DNA from: Candidatus Muiribacterium halophilum | GTDB taxonomy: Bacteria > Muiribacteriota > Muiribacteriia > Muiribacteriales > Muiribacteriaceae | DNA: 64,000 nt | Direction: 5' to 3' | NCBI GenBank assembly: GCA_023228995.1 | Contig: JALOAD010000004.1 | Coordinates: forward strand, 62,001-126,000 | In this document: positions 16,050 through 25,586 of the stretch, in pieces | Layout of the letters: every line of letters starts with the position of its first letter | Position numbering within the stretch: the first letter of the stretch is position 1 | The notes under the pieces: generated by a model | Database searches by the model: none | What the model saw: only the letters and a program-made list of their open reading frames with translations | Told to the model about the DNA's origin: nothing | Translations under genes and position numbers: made by a program

Positions 16050-16896
16050 TTACATAATCCAATAAAGTCTTTTTTGTATTAGCATATACAATATTTCCCT
16101 TACCTTTTATATTAGCAAGAGTTTTTGCTTTTTCAAAAGCTATATCAAAACCTCCGAGCTCATCCACAAGACCAATTTCTTTTGCTTGTCTTCCTGTAAA
16201 TATCCTTCCATCAGCTATTTTTTTAACTTCTTCAACTGATAGATTTCTTCCCTTTGAAACAGCATCAACAAACTGTTCATAAGAATCATCAACTGTTGTT
16301 TGAAGAAGAGCAAATTCCTCTTCGCTCATTTCTCTTGAAAGATTACCAATATCTTTAAATTTACCACTTTTTACAGTATTATATTTTATACCAAGTTTTT
16401 CAAATAGTTCCGAAACATTCGGCATAGACATAATTACACCTATACTTCCTGTTAATGTTCCAGGATTTGCAATAATGCTATCTGCAAAACATGATATATA
16501 ATATCCACCTGAAGCTGAAATATCTTTAAATGAAGCTACAATTTTGCCACCATTATCTCTATATTTTTGCATTGCATAACATACTTCCTGCACTGCTCCT
16601 ATGCTTCCACCAGGAGAATTTATTCTTAAAACTACAGCTTTTACATTTGTAGAAGTAAAATATTTAAAATCTCTTATAAGACTTCCAGCTGTACTAGTTC
16701 TTTCAAAATATCCCTGACTATCATAACTTATAACACCATTAAGCTCTATAACTCCAATAGAATCCGAAGAAAAAGTTTTTCTTACAGGATTCATAAGTAT
16801 GGATTCATTCTGTGCTATATCTTTACTTTTTATAAAAAAACCTATAAAACCTGTTATCAATCCAGCAATCATTAACCAAACTATTAATTTTTTCAT
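16036..16896 (-). CDS. sppA: Signal peptide peptidase SppA, short form
   Basis: Membrane-anchored serine protease that degrades cleaved signal peptides. The 286 residues carry an N-terminal membrane anchor (about 4-22) and one ClpP-like S49 domain: SIGVIELNGVI, RINSPGGSIGA, and the nucleophile Ser at about residue 129 in DISASGGYYIS. The general-base lysine is in VKSGKFKDIG (about 179 or 181). The single-domain form is common outside enterobacteria. It has a possible promoter in the 82-base gap after queD, and it ends with TAG inside the next gene's start. Confidence 0.94.
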   Translation of the reverse strand: MKKLIVWLMIAGLITGFIGFFIKSKDIAQNESILMNPVRKTFSSDSIGVIELNGVISYDSQGYFERTSTAGSLIRDFKYFTSTNVKAVVLRINSPGGSIGAVQEVCYAMQKYRDNGGKIVASFKDISASGGYYISCFADSIIANPGTLTGSIGVIMSMPNVSELFEKLGIKYNTVKSGKFKDIGNLSREMSEEEFALLQTTVDDSYEQFVDAVSKGRNLSVEEVKKIADGRIFTGRQAKEIGLVDELGGFDIAFEKAKTLANIKGKGNIVYANTKKTLLDYVNELN

Positions 16897-16978
16897 TTAT
16901 TTACCTTTTAATCATTATTTTTAATTATTTAATTTATATTATATAATTTAATAAATTTCTGCAAACTTATATCATTAT

Positions 16979-17356
16979 TTAATCTTTTTTATAACTTACC
17001 CAGCTTTTTTCAGATTCCCATACTTTTATTTCATATATATCAGCATTTATATCAAGTTCTTGTACTTTTTCACTTATATTATTATAAATAAATTCAGATA
17101 TTACCTCTGCTGTCGGGTTTTTTATTTTAAAATATTCAATTTCATTAAGGCATTTATGATCAAGTTCATACATAACTTCTTTAAGAATTTTTTTTAATAT
17201 TGTAAAATCAACTGAAAGATATGCTTTATCTAGTTTTTTAGAAACAAATACAGCTTCAACAATCCAATTATGACCATGAAGATTAGAACATTTACCATTA
17301 TAATCTCTTAAATAATGTGCTGATGAAAAATCACTTTTAACACCTAAAAAATACAT
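16979..17356 (-). CDS. queD: 6-carboxy-5,6,7,8-tetrahydropterin synthase
   Basis: Second step of queuosine (7-deazaguanine) synthesis, converting dihydroneopterin triphosphate to carboxytetrahydropterin. The 125 residues show the zinc ligands in FSSAHYL and SNLHGHNW, the acidic DFTILKKIL segment, and ELDHKCLNE. The C-terminal KVWESEKSWVSY is typical. Its ATG overlaps the lon stop (TAATG). queE, the next enzyme of the pathway, is at 26663. Confidence 0.94.
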   Translation of the reverse strand: MYFLGVKSDFSSAHYLRDYNGKCSNLHGHNWIVEAVFVSKKLDKAYLSVDFTILKKILKEVMYELDHKCLNEIEYFKIKNPTAEVISEFIYNNISEKVQELDINADIYEIKVWESEKSWVSYKKD

Positions 17357-19680
17357 TAAAACACCTCTTTTATTACATTTTCAAATTTATTTACAGGTAT
17401 AAAATTAATATGTTTTTTTATTTCTTCAGGAATTTCTTCTAAATCTTTAATATTTTTATCTGGTATTATTATAGTTTTATAACCTTCTCTAAAAGCTGCA
17501 AGAGCTTTTTCTTTTAATCCACCAATTGGTAAAACTCTTCCAGTTAAGGATATTTCTCCAGTCATAGCATATTTTTCTTTAACAGGTTTATTTTCAAAAA
17601 GCGAAAAAAGAGCTGTTGCAATAGTTATTCCAGCAGAAGGACCATCTTTTGGTGTAGCTCCAGCAGGAACATGAACATGAATATCGAATTTTGAAAAATC
17701 TATTTTTTCTTTTTTTTCATTAAGAACTTTTTTTATATAGCTAAAAGCTATATGAGCAGATTCTTTCATTATATCACCAAGTTGACCTGTTAATAAAAAT
17801 TCTCCTTTTCCATCTCTTTTTATAGCTTCAATAAATAAAACTTCACCACCAGTTTCTGTCCATGCAAGCCCTGTTGCTATCCCAGGTATATTCTGCAAAT
17901 ATTCAATACTTTGAATAAAAATTGGAGCTCCAAGATATTTATGTATATTTTGAGCTTTTATAAAGAATTTATCTTTTTTTTCATCTTTCGCATATTCAAG
18001 AGCAATTTTTCTACATATTCGAGCAAATATTCTTTCAATATTTCTAACGCCAGCTTCTCTTGTATATTCTTGAATTATCTTAATAATAGTCTTGTCAGAT
18101 ATTTTTAATTCTATATCTTTTATACCGTTTAACTCTTTTTGTTTAGGAAGAAGGAATTTTTTAACTATATTGAGTTTTTCCTTATAAGTATAACCTGATA
18201 TCTGAATTACTTCTATTCTATCTCTAAGAGCACTTGGTATTGTAGTCAAGGAATTTGCAGTTGCAATAAAAAGTACATTAGATAAATCAAATGGAATATT
18301 AAGATAATTATCAACAAAACTATTATTTTGTTCAGGATCTAAAACTTCAAGAAGTGCAGAAGAAGGATCTCCTCTAAAATCACTTGAAACTTTATCAATT
18401 TCATCGAGAACAAAAACAGGATTCTTTACTCCTGCACTTTTCATTCCTTGTAATATTCTGCCTGGCATTGCTCCAATATAAGTTCTCCTGTGTCCTCTTA
18501 TCTCAGATTCATCATGAAGACCACCTAATGACATTCTTACATATTTTTTATTCAAAGAGTCAGCAATAGCTTTTCCAAGCGAAGTCTTTCCTACTCCCGG
18601 AGGTCCTGCAAAACATAATATAGGTCCTGTTAAAGAATTTTTTAATTTTTGCACAGCCAAAAACTCAAGTATTCTTTCTTTTACTTTTTCAAGTCCAAAA
18701 TGTGATTTTTCTAATATTTTCTCTGCTTTTTTTATATCTTTATTATCATTAGAGTTTTTACTCCATGGAAGTTCAGTAATCCATTCAAGATATGTTCTTA
18801 TAACAGAGCCTTCTGCACTATCTCCATGCATTCTTGAAAGTCTTTTTAATTCTTTTTGAGCAATATTATTAACATTTTCAGGTAAATTACTTTTTTCAAG
18901 TTTTTGTTTTATTTCTTCAATTTCCTTTGTTTTATCATCAACTTCACCAAGTTCTTGATGAATTGCTTTTAGTTGTTCACGAAGAAGATAATCTTTTTCA
19001 TTTTTTTTAAGTTTTTGAGAAACTTTATTTTGTATTTGTTGACCAACTGAAAGAATATTTAACTCTTTATTAATATCAACATTAGCTTTTTCAAGTCTTT
19101 TTTTAACATCAAGTTCTTCAAGATATTTTTGCCTTTCATCTATTGTTATATCAAGCACAGTTGCAATTAAATCGGCAAAATGTGACACACTTTCAACATT
19201 AAATAGATAATTAACAAATTCATTTGGAATGTTTTTTCCAAGTTTATTTAATTTTTCAATTGATTTTTTTAAATTTGATATTAATGCTTGTATTTTTATA
19301 TCGTCTTTTAATGTATTATTTTCTTCCAGAATTTTAACATCTACTTTCAATCTACCTTTATTTACTTTAGTTTTTTGAATTTTTATTCTCTTAACACCCT
19401 GAACAAGAATCTGAGAACTTCCATCAGGCAGTTTTAACATTTTCATAATATTACATTGTACACCTGTGTTATAAGTTTCTTTTATCTTAGAATCTTGTCT
19501 TACAGTTGAAACAGCAAACATCCTATCTTTTCTTGACAAAATATCATCTATCATATCAATATGTTTTTTTTCAGATATATGAAACGGTAATATTACCTGA
19601 GGAAACAATACTATTTCTTCTATTGGAAGAAGGTCAAGAGAATCTGATACTTTATTTTTTTTAACACTATCATTCATCAT
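17356..19680 (-). CDS. lon: ATP-dependent protease Lon
   Basis: Cytoplasmic AAA+ serine protease for misfolded and regulatory proteins. The 774 residues contain the N-terminal LON domain (LLPIEEIVLFPQVILPFHI), a coiled-coil linker, Walker A GPPGVGKTSLGK (about 345), Walker B VFVLDEIDKV, and the proteolytic domain. The catalytic serine is in TPKDGPSAGI and the lysine in PIGGLKEKALAA. ATG 19680 is immediately followed by a second ATG (19677) better spaced from AAGGAG. It follows the hsp20 gene by 7 bases, so two protein-quality genes are coupled. Confidence 0.97.
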   Translation of the reverse strand: MMNDSVKKNKVSDSLDLLPIEEIVLFPQVILPFHISEKKHIDMIDDILSRKDRMFAVSTVRQDSKIKETYNTGVQCNIMKMLKLPDGSSQILVQGVKRIKIQKTKVNKGRLKVDVKILEENNTLKDDIKIQALISNLKKSIEKLNKLGKNIPNEFVNYLFNVESVSHFADLIATVLDITIDERQKYLEELDVKKRLEKANVDINKELNILSVGQQIQNKVSQKLKKNEKDYLLREQLKAIHQELGEVDDKTKEIEEIKQKLEKSNLPENVNNIAQKELKRLSRMHGDSAEGSVIRTYLEWITELPWSKNSNDNKDIKKAEKILEKSHFGLEKVKERILEFLAVQKLKNSLTGPILCFAGPPGVGKTSLGKAIADSLNKKYVRMSLGGLHDESEIRGHRRTYIGAMPGRILQGMKSAGVKNPVFVLDEIDKVSSDFRGDPSSALLEVLDPEQNNSFVDNYLNIPFDLSNVLFIATANSLTTIPSALRDRIEVIQISGYTYKEKLNIVKKFLLPKQKELNGIKDIELKISDKTIIKIIQEYTREAGVRNIERIFARICRKIALEYAKDEKKDKFFIKAQNIHKYLGAPIFIQSIEYLQNIPGIATGLAWTETGGEVLFIEAIKRDGKGEFLLTGQLGDIMKESAHIAFSYIKKVLNEKKEKIDFSKFDIHVHVPAGATPKDGPSAGITIATALFSLFENKPVKEKYAMTGEISLTGRVLPIGGLKEKALAAFREGYKTIIIPDKNIKDLEEIPEEIKKHINFIPVNKFENVIKEVF

Positions 19681-19687
19681 CTACTCC

Positions 19688-20080
19688 TTATTCAACAGTG
19701 ATAACAGTTTTATCATTTTTTTTAAATATTATCTCAAGATTACTGTTTTCATATTTTACAGTCATATTTTCAAACATAACATAACTTGGTATATTAATTT
19801 CTCTTTCAAATTTCCCTGTAGGTATTTCAATTCTATGATATTTTACAGAAAAATTACAATCGACTTCGGAACATTGTTTTTTTTCACCTGAAATAATAAG
19901 GGTTGTTTCTTTAATATATATTTTAAGATTATTTTTATCAACGCCAGGAAGTTCAGATACAATAAAAAAATATTCTTCAGTTTCGAAAACATCAATACAA
20001 GGTTGCCATTTTTTACTTCTGCCTTTATCAACAAGTTCTATAAAAGGATCAAAAATATTAAGAAAACCTCCATTATTCAT
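19688..20080 (-). CDS. Small heat shock protein, Hsp20/alpha-crystallin family
   Basis: ATP-independent holdase. The 130 residues hold an alpha-crystallin domain: PCIDVFETEEYFFIVSELPGV, LIISGEKKQ, and YHRIEIPTGKFEREINIPSYV, ending in a beta strand plus a short tail. I chose ATG 20080 because GGAGG lies 6 bases upstream; an in-frame ATG at 20092 lacks a ribosome site. The start overlaps the end of the AOR-like gene. It is co-transcribed with lon. Confidence 0.92.
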   Translation of the reverse strand: MNNGGFLNIFDPFIELVDKGRSKKWQPCIDVFETEEYFFIVSELPGVDKNNLKIYIKETTLIISGEKKQCSEVDCNFSVKYHRIEIPTGKFEREINIPSYVMFENMTVKYENSNLEIIFKKNDKTVITVE

Positions 20081-21449
20081 CAATTCCTCCATTTTGAAGC
20101 CTGTCTATACCAGTAAACATCTTTTCTGTTTCATGTTTATATCTAAAAAATATTTCACTTATAGTATTCATTCTATCAATATTTGAAAATTGAGTATCTA
20201 TTTTTTCTCCAATTTTTGAAACCCAGTATTCATCATAAATATCAATACAGTTTGGACATATTCCAAAATATTCATATAAAGATTTCATATTTAAAAATGC
20301 TTTTGTATCAGAAAAATCGTATTCAAACATACCACTTGGATAAAAATCTTTTGAAAAAAGGTTTTTTTCTTCTGTTGTAAGAGCATAATCCATACCAACT
20401 ATATTATTTTTTCTTAAATTAATACCATACTCCCTTTCAAAAAGATTTTTATCTGTTCTTAATAGATTATAAAAATCATTATTCTCAAGATTAAGATTTT
20501 TTAAAAAAACAACAATATCTCTAAATTCAAATTTGGTTTTATTATCAAGTCCCATAAGTGGAAAAAGTTCTTTTTTTTCTTTAAGTATCTTAAATACAGG
20601 TAATATAGAAATTTGATCTATTGAAAAAACTTCTAATAAATAAAAAAACTTCTCAATATCATCAAGAAAATCTTCTGTAAGCATATCTTTGACAATATTA
20701 AAAAATCTTCTATATACTGAATAACTAATATTTTGTTTACCAGCTCTTGAAATAAATGAAAAACAGTGAACAGGACAACCATTACAAGATCTCATATTTG
20801 AAAGCTGAGAAGAATCCATTCTAAATTTTTTACCAATATTAAAAAATTCCTTTTTTACATCAATATTCCCTATATGAAATCCATGCTTAAAATAAACAAG
20901 TTTTATTCCTTTTAAACATAATAATTCGCTTACAGATGGACAATTAAATACTTCATTAGAACTTATATTTATTTTTGAAAAATAATGAGGATTCACAGAA
21001 TTCCCCGAAAACAAAACAGCATCTTTTGAACTTTTAATAATATTTTCAAGAGTATTTTTTAATAATATATAATCAAAATCCCATATTTCACCACAATCTC
21101 TAAAATTAACATTATCACTTTCTATTGTTATATAAAGTTTAGAATTCTCATTTTTTCCTGTAAATACTACAGCTTCAATATTTTGAGAAAAAAGATTAGC
21201 TCCTAAATTGCCTGATACTATTGAATAGCTTATAGAACCAGACATTCTGTCAAAATAAACAATATAGCATTGACAAATTCCAGGAAGAAGTCCTGAAAGA
21301 GCTCCTCTAACTATTACAACATCTTCTTTAGAACAATATTCCTCATAAAGATAATATCCAAGAAAAAGACCTTTTTTTCTATTATCAATATTTAAAAACT
21401 CATGTTTTTTATTTTCAACATTTATAAATAATGTCCTATTACTAATCAT
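20073..21449 (-). CDS. Short aldehyde:ferredoxin oxidoreductase-like protein
   Basis: Resembles the tungsten-pterin AOR family that oxidises aldehydes to acids with ferredoxin. The N-terminal domain (FLGYYLYEEYC, VIVRGALSGLLPGICQCYIVYF, YSIVSGNLGANL) and the cluster motif CNGCPVHC (Cys at about 222, 225, 229) are recognisable. A distal ICPNC near 412 could give the fourth cluster ligand. At 458 residues it is about 150 shorter than typical AOR, and many pterin-contact segments are poorly conserved. Whether it holds the cofactor is therefore open. ATG 21449 overlaps the ferredoxin stop by 8 bases; the pair is translationally coupled. Confidence 0.75.
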   Translation of the reverse strand: MISNRTLFINVENKKHEFLNIDNRKKGLFLGYYLYEEYCSKEDVVIVRGALSGLLPGICQCYIVYFDRMSGSISYSIVSGNLGANLFSQNIEAVVFTGKNENSKLYITIESDNVNFRDCGEIWDFDYILLKNTLENIIKSSKDAVLFSGNSVNPHYFSKINISSNEVFNCPSVSELLCLKGIKLVYFKHGFHIGNIDVKKEFFNIGKKFRMDSSQLSNMRSCNGCPVHCFSFISRAGKQNISYSVYRRFFNIVKDMLTEDFLDDIEKFFYLLEVFSIDQISILPVFKILKEKKELFPLMGLDNKTKFEFRDIVVFLKNLNLENNDFYNLLRTDKNLFEREYGINLRKNNIVGMDYALTTEEKNLFSKDFYPSGMFEYDFSDTKAFLNMKSLYEYFGICPNCIDIYDEYWVSKIGEKIDTQFSNIDRMNTISEIFFRYKHETEKMFTGIDRLQNGGIDE

Positions 21450-21846
21450 CAGTATCCACCATTGTAAGGCAATTATTAGGACAATAACCCGCACAAAGCC
21501 CGCATTGTCTGCATATAAGAGGAGTTTTATCTGAAGCAAGTTTTAAAAAGTCATAAGGACAACTTTCAACACAATTACCACAACTTATACATTTTGCTTT
21601 TTTATTTATTTTTACTCCCCCTCCTTCTCTTTCTACAAGATATCCAGTAGGACAAGAATAAACACATAATGGTTCTTTACAAGAATAGCAAATACTGATT
21701 TTATAAACCTGCTCATTGAATGGAGAATTTTCAATATTTAATGCAGCCTCAAAAGGAGCATTATAATTTGCAGTAGAACAAGCTGCAATACAAATTCCAC
21801 AACCTGTACATTTTTCTCTATTAATTACCTGAAGTTTTTTTGCCAA
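21442..21846 (-). CDS. Polyferredoxin with four 4Fe-4S clusters (AOR partner type)
   Basis: Electron carrier of 134 residues. Four cysteine groups are visible: CTGCGICIAAC, CYSCKEPLCVYSCP, CISCGNCVESCP and CRQCGLCAGYCP, the arrangement of HydN/DmsB-like small subunits that accompany AOR-type enzymes. The start codon is TTG at 21846, since no ATG or GTG lies before the first cluster motif. It overlaps the end of the agmatinase gene by 22 bases. It ends in TAG directly followed by TAA. Confidence 0.9.
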   Translation of the reverse strand: MAKKLQVINREKCTGCGICIAACSTANYNAPFEAALNIENSPFNEQVYKISICYSCKEPLCVYSCPTGYLVEREGGGVKINKKAKCISCGNCVESCPYDFLKLASDKTPLICRQCGLCAGYCPNNCLTMVDTDD

Positions 21847-22715
21847 ACTTTATACCCCATTATTTTATAAATAAGTTTTCCAACAGTAGAAGCATTAGAT
21901 GGTTCATCACCTCTAATCTCCACAACATCACAACCAATAACATTTTTACTTTCAAAAATACTCTTTAGAAAAGTAAGAGCTTGATACCAGTTTAAACCTC
22001 CAGGTTCTGGAGTTCCAGTATCCCATATAAGAGATGGGTCAAAAGCATCAACATCAAATGTTATATAAACATTATCATGCTTTATTGATGAAAGCATTTT
22101 TTCAATACTTTGTTTTTCTTTAAAATATACATCTTTACCTGTTATAGTAACTATATTTGAATTATCAAGAAATATTTTTTCATCACTATCCATAGATCTT
22201 ATTCCAACTTGTATAATATTTTCAATACCTAGCCTATAAACATTTTTAATTACTGATGCATGAGAAAACTCAGTTCCACCATAACTTTCTCTAACATCTG
22301 CATGAGCATCAAAATGAATTACTGTAAAATCTTTATATAATTCTTTATGTGCCTGTATAAATCCATAAGAAACAGAATGTTCACCACCAAGACCGACAAA
22401 GAATTTATCTTTTTTTACTACCATTTTGCTTGCTTTAAGTATATTATCATGCATTTTTGCTGGAGAAGATGCATCAATATCAAGAAAATTTAAAGTATGA
22501 ATACCTTCAAGATAAGGTTCTAAATCAAGTTCCATATCATACCATTCTAAATTTATAGAAGCTTCTATTACAGCCTGCGGACCTCTTCTTGTACCAGGAA
22601 GATACGATGTTGTAGCATCGTATCCAACCGGTAATATTACAAAATATGAATTTTTTGTAGAAGAAAATTCTTCAGGCAACCTCATAAAATTAAATGGAGG
22701 TTGAAAAAGATCCAT
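21825..22715 (-). CDS. speB: Agmatinase/ureohydrolase family protein
   Basis: Manganese hydrolase of the arginase/agmatinase fold, probably converting agmatine to putrescine and urea. The 296 residues show all three metal motifs: GLGGEHSVSYG near 107, HFDAHADVRESYGG near 133, and TFDVDAFDPSL near 216. The N-terminal GYDATTSYLPGTRRGPQAVIEAS is typical of agmatinase. The substrate is inferred from the family. The ATG overlaps the M18 peptidase stop (TAATG). Confidence 0.88.
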   Translation of the reverse strand: MDLFQPPFNFMRLPEEFSSTKNSYFVILPVGYDATTSYLPGTRRGPQAVIEASINLEWYDMELDLEPYLEGIHTLNFLDIDASSPAKMHDNILKASKMVVKKDKFFVGLGGEHSVSYGFIQAHKELYKDFTVIHFDAHADVRESYGGTEFSHASVIKNVYRLGIENIIQVGIRSMDSDEKIFLDNSNIVTITGKDVYFKEKQSIEKMLSSIKHDNVYITFDVDAFDPSLIWDTGTPEPGGLNWYQALTFLKSIFESKNVIGCDVVEIRGDEPSNASTVGKLIYKIMGYKVWQKNFR

Positions 22716-24109
22716 TAAAATTCCTCCAAAAATAGTTGATAAGCTTTGGTTGTTGCAAAAAGGTCAACTTTTGATACAAGTTCAAATGGTGAATGAAGAC
22801 CTAGAATAGGCACTCCACTATCAACAACTTCAGTATTAAGATTACAAAGACAGTTAGCAATAGTTCCGCCACCGCCTCCATCAACCTTACCCATTGTCTG
22901 CATCTGCCAAGGAATATTATTATTATCAAATAAATTTGTCATTTCACTTAAAAATTTTGGACTTACTTCGTTAGAATAGGACTTTCCTTTTGAACCTGAA
23001 TACTTATGAAATAATGGACCATGACCAAAAATAGCTGTATTTTGTTTATCATAAGAACCTTTGAAATTAGGGTCAAACGCCGGAGAAACATCAGCTGATA
23101 TACCACATGTTTTTTCAAGAGTTCTCTTAAGCATAAGTTCATTGTAATTTCCATAAATCTTTTCAATCATCAATCCAATTATATATTCAAAATAAATAGA
23201 TTCAGCACCTGTATTTCCAATACTTCCAATTTCTTCTCTATCAAACCAAAAAGAAACAATTGTCTTAGAAGTTTTTTTAACATTCAAAAAAGCTTTTAAT
23301 GAAGCATAAGCACAAACTCTATCATCTTGACCAAATCCACCTATCATAGAATTATCAAGTCCAACTTCACAACCTTTATGAGATGGTACTAACTGAAATT
23401 CTCCTGTAAGTATTTCTCTTTCAGTAATATTATATTTTTCATTAAGTATTTTTAAAATATTTTCTTTTACAGCATCTTTATCATTTTTATCTTTTCTTTC
23501 AACTGGAATTGAACCAACTATAGGATTAAGTTCTTCTCCTTTGATAATTTCACTATATTTTCTTGTTGTAACATCTTTATCTATATGAATTGCAAGATCA
23601 GGTATTAAAAGAACATTTTTGCCATCATCTCCATATCTTATATCAACTTCTTTTCCATCTTTAAGATAAACAGTTCCGTATAAAGCAAGTGGAATATTTA
23701 TCCAATGATGTTTTTTTACTCCACCATAATACTGAGTCTTAAACATAGCAAATCCAGTATCTTCAAAAAGTGGATCTGGTTTTAAATGAAGATGAGGTAC
23801 ATCAACATGAGAAACTATATATTTAAGACCATTTTTTATTATATCATCTTTTCCTATTATTCCTGACATAATAGTTTTTCCACGATTAACACTATAAAAT
23901 TTTGTACCAGGAGTAAGTTTTTTTATAGTTTCAATATCTTTATAACCATCTTTTTTTAGAAAACCTAATATAGTTTTTACACATGTTCTCTCAGTCTTTG
24001 AATTATCTAAAAATTTAATATAATCTGAAGACATTTCATGTATTTGTTTTTCATCTTTTTTAAAGATTTTCCAAGCATTCCTTTTTTTACAAAACAAATT
24101 TTCTTTCAT
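22715..24109 (-). CDS. M18-family aspartyl aminopeptidase
   Basis: Zinc aminopeptidase removing N-terminal acidic residues. The 464 residues carry the M18 metal and catalytic motifs: the histidine in IVSHVDVPHLHLKPDP, GFGQDDRVCAYAS (bridging Asp), WFDREEIGSIGNTGAES (catalytic and metal Glu), SADVSPAFDPNF, and the C-terminal VPILGLHSPFELVSKVD histidine. The ATG has AAGGGAG 8 bases upstream. It lies 2 bases after pgi in one operon. Confidence 0.92.
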   Translation of the reverse strand: MKENLFCKKRNAWKIFKKDEKQIHEMSSDYIKFLDNSKTERTCVKTILGFLKKDGYKDIETIKKLTPGTKFYSVNRGKTIMSGIIGKDDIIKNGLKYIVSHVDVPHLHLKPDPLFEDTGFAMFKTQYYGGVKKHHWINIPLALYGTVYLKDGKEVDIRYGDDGKNVLLIPDLAIHIDKDVTTRKYSEIIKGEELNPIVGSIPVERKDKNDKDAVKENILKILNEKYNITEREILTGEFQLVPSHKGCEVGLDNSMIGGFGQDDRVCAYASLKAFLNVKKTSKTIVSFWFDREEIGSIGNTGAESIYFEYIIGLMIEKIYGNYNELMLKRTLEKTCGISADVSPAFDPNFKGSYDKQNTAIFGHGPLFHKYSGSKGKSYSNEVSPKFLSEMTNLFDNNNIPWQMQTMGKVDGGGGGTIANCLCNLNTEVVDSGVPILGLHSPFELVSKVDLFATTKAYQLFLEEF

Positions 24110-24111
24110 AA

Positions 24112-25494
24112 TTATATCTCCCTTGTTTTTTTATTTTTTAACATTTTTTTTATTTTTACACCTTCATTTTCAAAACCTTTTTTCCCCAATATAGCATATG
24201 TTGCAATCTTTCCTGATTCAACACCAGGTTGATCAAAAGCATCAATTTCAAACAATTCTCCAGCAAAAGCCGTCATTATTTCAAAAAACATAAAAAGCTG
24301 ACCAAGATTATACTCATTAACTTCAGGCACAAATAAAGTAGCATTTGGTCTATTCGCTTCTGTCAAAGCTAATTCAGTAGATTTTTTTTCAACAGTCAAA
24401 AGTTTCCCAAAAGACAATCCTGAAAGATAACTTAAACCTTCAACTTCCGAAAAAACTTCTGGAATAACAATATTTTTTCTAAATTTTCCAACTTCAATAA
24501 AAGTAATAAGTTTATCATAAGGACCTTCTATATAAAGTTGCACTTGAGAATGCTGATCAATTACACCCAAAGATTTTGCTGGAGTAATTCCAACATTTTT
24601 TTTATTTTTATCTATTTTACCAAGGCTTTCAGCCCATAACTGCCTAAACCAGTCGGATAGACTTCCAAGACTCTCTGAATAAGGCATAAGAACATTTATA
24701 TTAACATTTTTTTCTATATAAAATAAATAATGTATCAAAGCTGCCATATATGCAGGATTTTTTTCAATATCATCTGTTGAACATTTTTTTTCCATATCTT
24801 CAGCACCTTTCATAAGAGCATTTATATCTACTCCAGTAAAAGCTGCGGAAATAAGACCTACCGCAGTAAGAACAGAAAATCTACCACCGATATTATCAGG
24901 CACTTCAAAAGTATCAATACCAAGTTTATCAGCTATTATTTTAAGATTTCCTTTTTCTCTATCAGTTGTAATTATTATATTTTCTTTTATTTTATCAGGA
25001 CAAGCTTTTTCAAGAGTATTATAAAAAAGCATAAAATTACTCATAGTCTCAGCTGTTGATCCTGATTTTGTAATTACATTAAATAATGTTTCTGAAGGAT
25101 TAATTATTTCTAATATATCAGATAATTTTTCAGGATCTACATTGTCTGCAAAATAAATATTAGGAGTATTTTTTTTCTTTTCATTGTATAACTTTCCGTT
25201 TATTGCATCATTAATTGTAATATTACCAAGAGATGATCCGCCAATTCCAATTACAACAAAATTTTTTATATTTTTATCTTTATATTTTTTGACAAGAGTG
25301 TTTATTTTATCACAAAGTTGAGTGTTTTTTGGTGCGTCAAAAAAGCCCAGAGTTTTATTCTGTCTTTTTTTTAAAAGAGCTAAATGGCATCTTTGCATAT
25401 TTTCTTGAGCTGCTTTTAATATCAAATTATAATCAAGACCTTTATCTCCCACATTTTCTGAAAGAACATTTTCAAATCTAAACAATACTGACAT
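24112..25494 (-). CDS. pgi: Glucose-6-phosphate isomerase
   Basis: Interconverts glucose-6-phosphate and fructose-6-phosphate in glycolysis. The 460 residues have the sugar-isomerase motifs: VIGIGGSSLGNITI near 82, VITKSGSTAETMSNF near 139, and DNIGGRFSVLTAVGL near 200. A late HSQVQLYIEGP segment (about 313) supplies the family histidine. It is first in a long minus-strand operon that ends with queD and has a good promoter at 25550-25578. SD GGAGGTG. Confidence 0.95.
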   Translation of the reverse strand: MSVLFRFENVLSENVGDKGLDYNLILKAAQENMQRCHLALLKKRQNKTLGFFDAPKNTQLCDKINTLVKKYKDKNIKNFVVIGIGGSSLGNITINDAINGKLYNEKKKNTPNIYFADNVDPEKLSDILEIINPSETLFNVITKSGSTAETMSNFMLFYNTLEKACPDKIKENIIITTDREKGNLKIIADKLGIDTFEVPDNIGGRFSVLTAVGLISAAFTGVDINALMKGAEDMEKKCSTDDIEKNPAYMAALIHYLFYIEKNVNINVLMPYSESLGSLSDWFRQLWAESLGKIDKNKKNVGITPAKSLGVIDQHSQVQLYIEGPYDKLITFIEVGKFRKNIVIPEVFSEVEGLSYLSGLSFGKLLTVEKKSTELALTEANRPNATLFVPEVNEYNLGQLFMFFEIMTAFAGELFEIDAFDQPGVESGKIATYAILGKKGFENEGVKIKKMLKNKKTREI

Positions 25495-25549
25495 CCTTCA
25501 CCTCCAAATATTCTATATACATTATTTTATAAATCAGCTAATACAATGA

Positions 25550-25578
25550 ATTATATTACAAGCACTAACCTTGTGCAA
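25550..25578 (-). promoter_or_regulatory. Sigma-70 promoter of the pgi operon
   Basis: Minus-strand TTGCAC (25573-25578), a 17-base spacer and TATAAT (25550-25555). The -35 box is inside the loop of the hairpin that follows rlmN (25564-25584). Confidence 0.6.
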
Positions 25579-25584
25579 GTTAGT
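25564..25584 (-). terminator. Hairpin just after rlmN, overlapping the pgi promoter
   Basis: ACTAAC (25564-25569) and GTTAGT (25579-25584) form a 6-bp stem with a 9-base loop directly after the rlmN stop. No T-run follows, so termination is doubtful. Confidence 0.35.
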
Positions 25585-25586
25585 CA

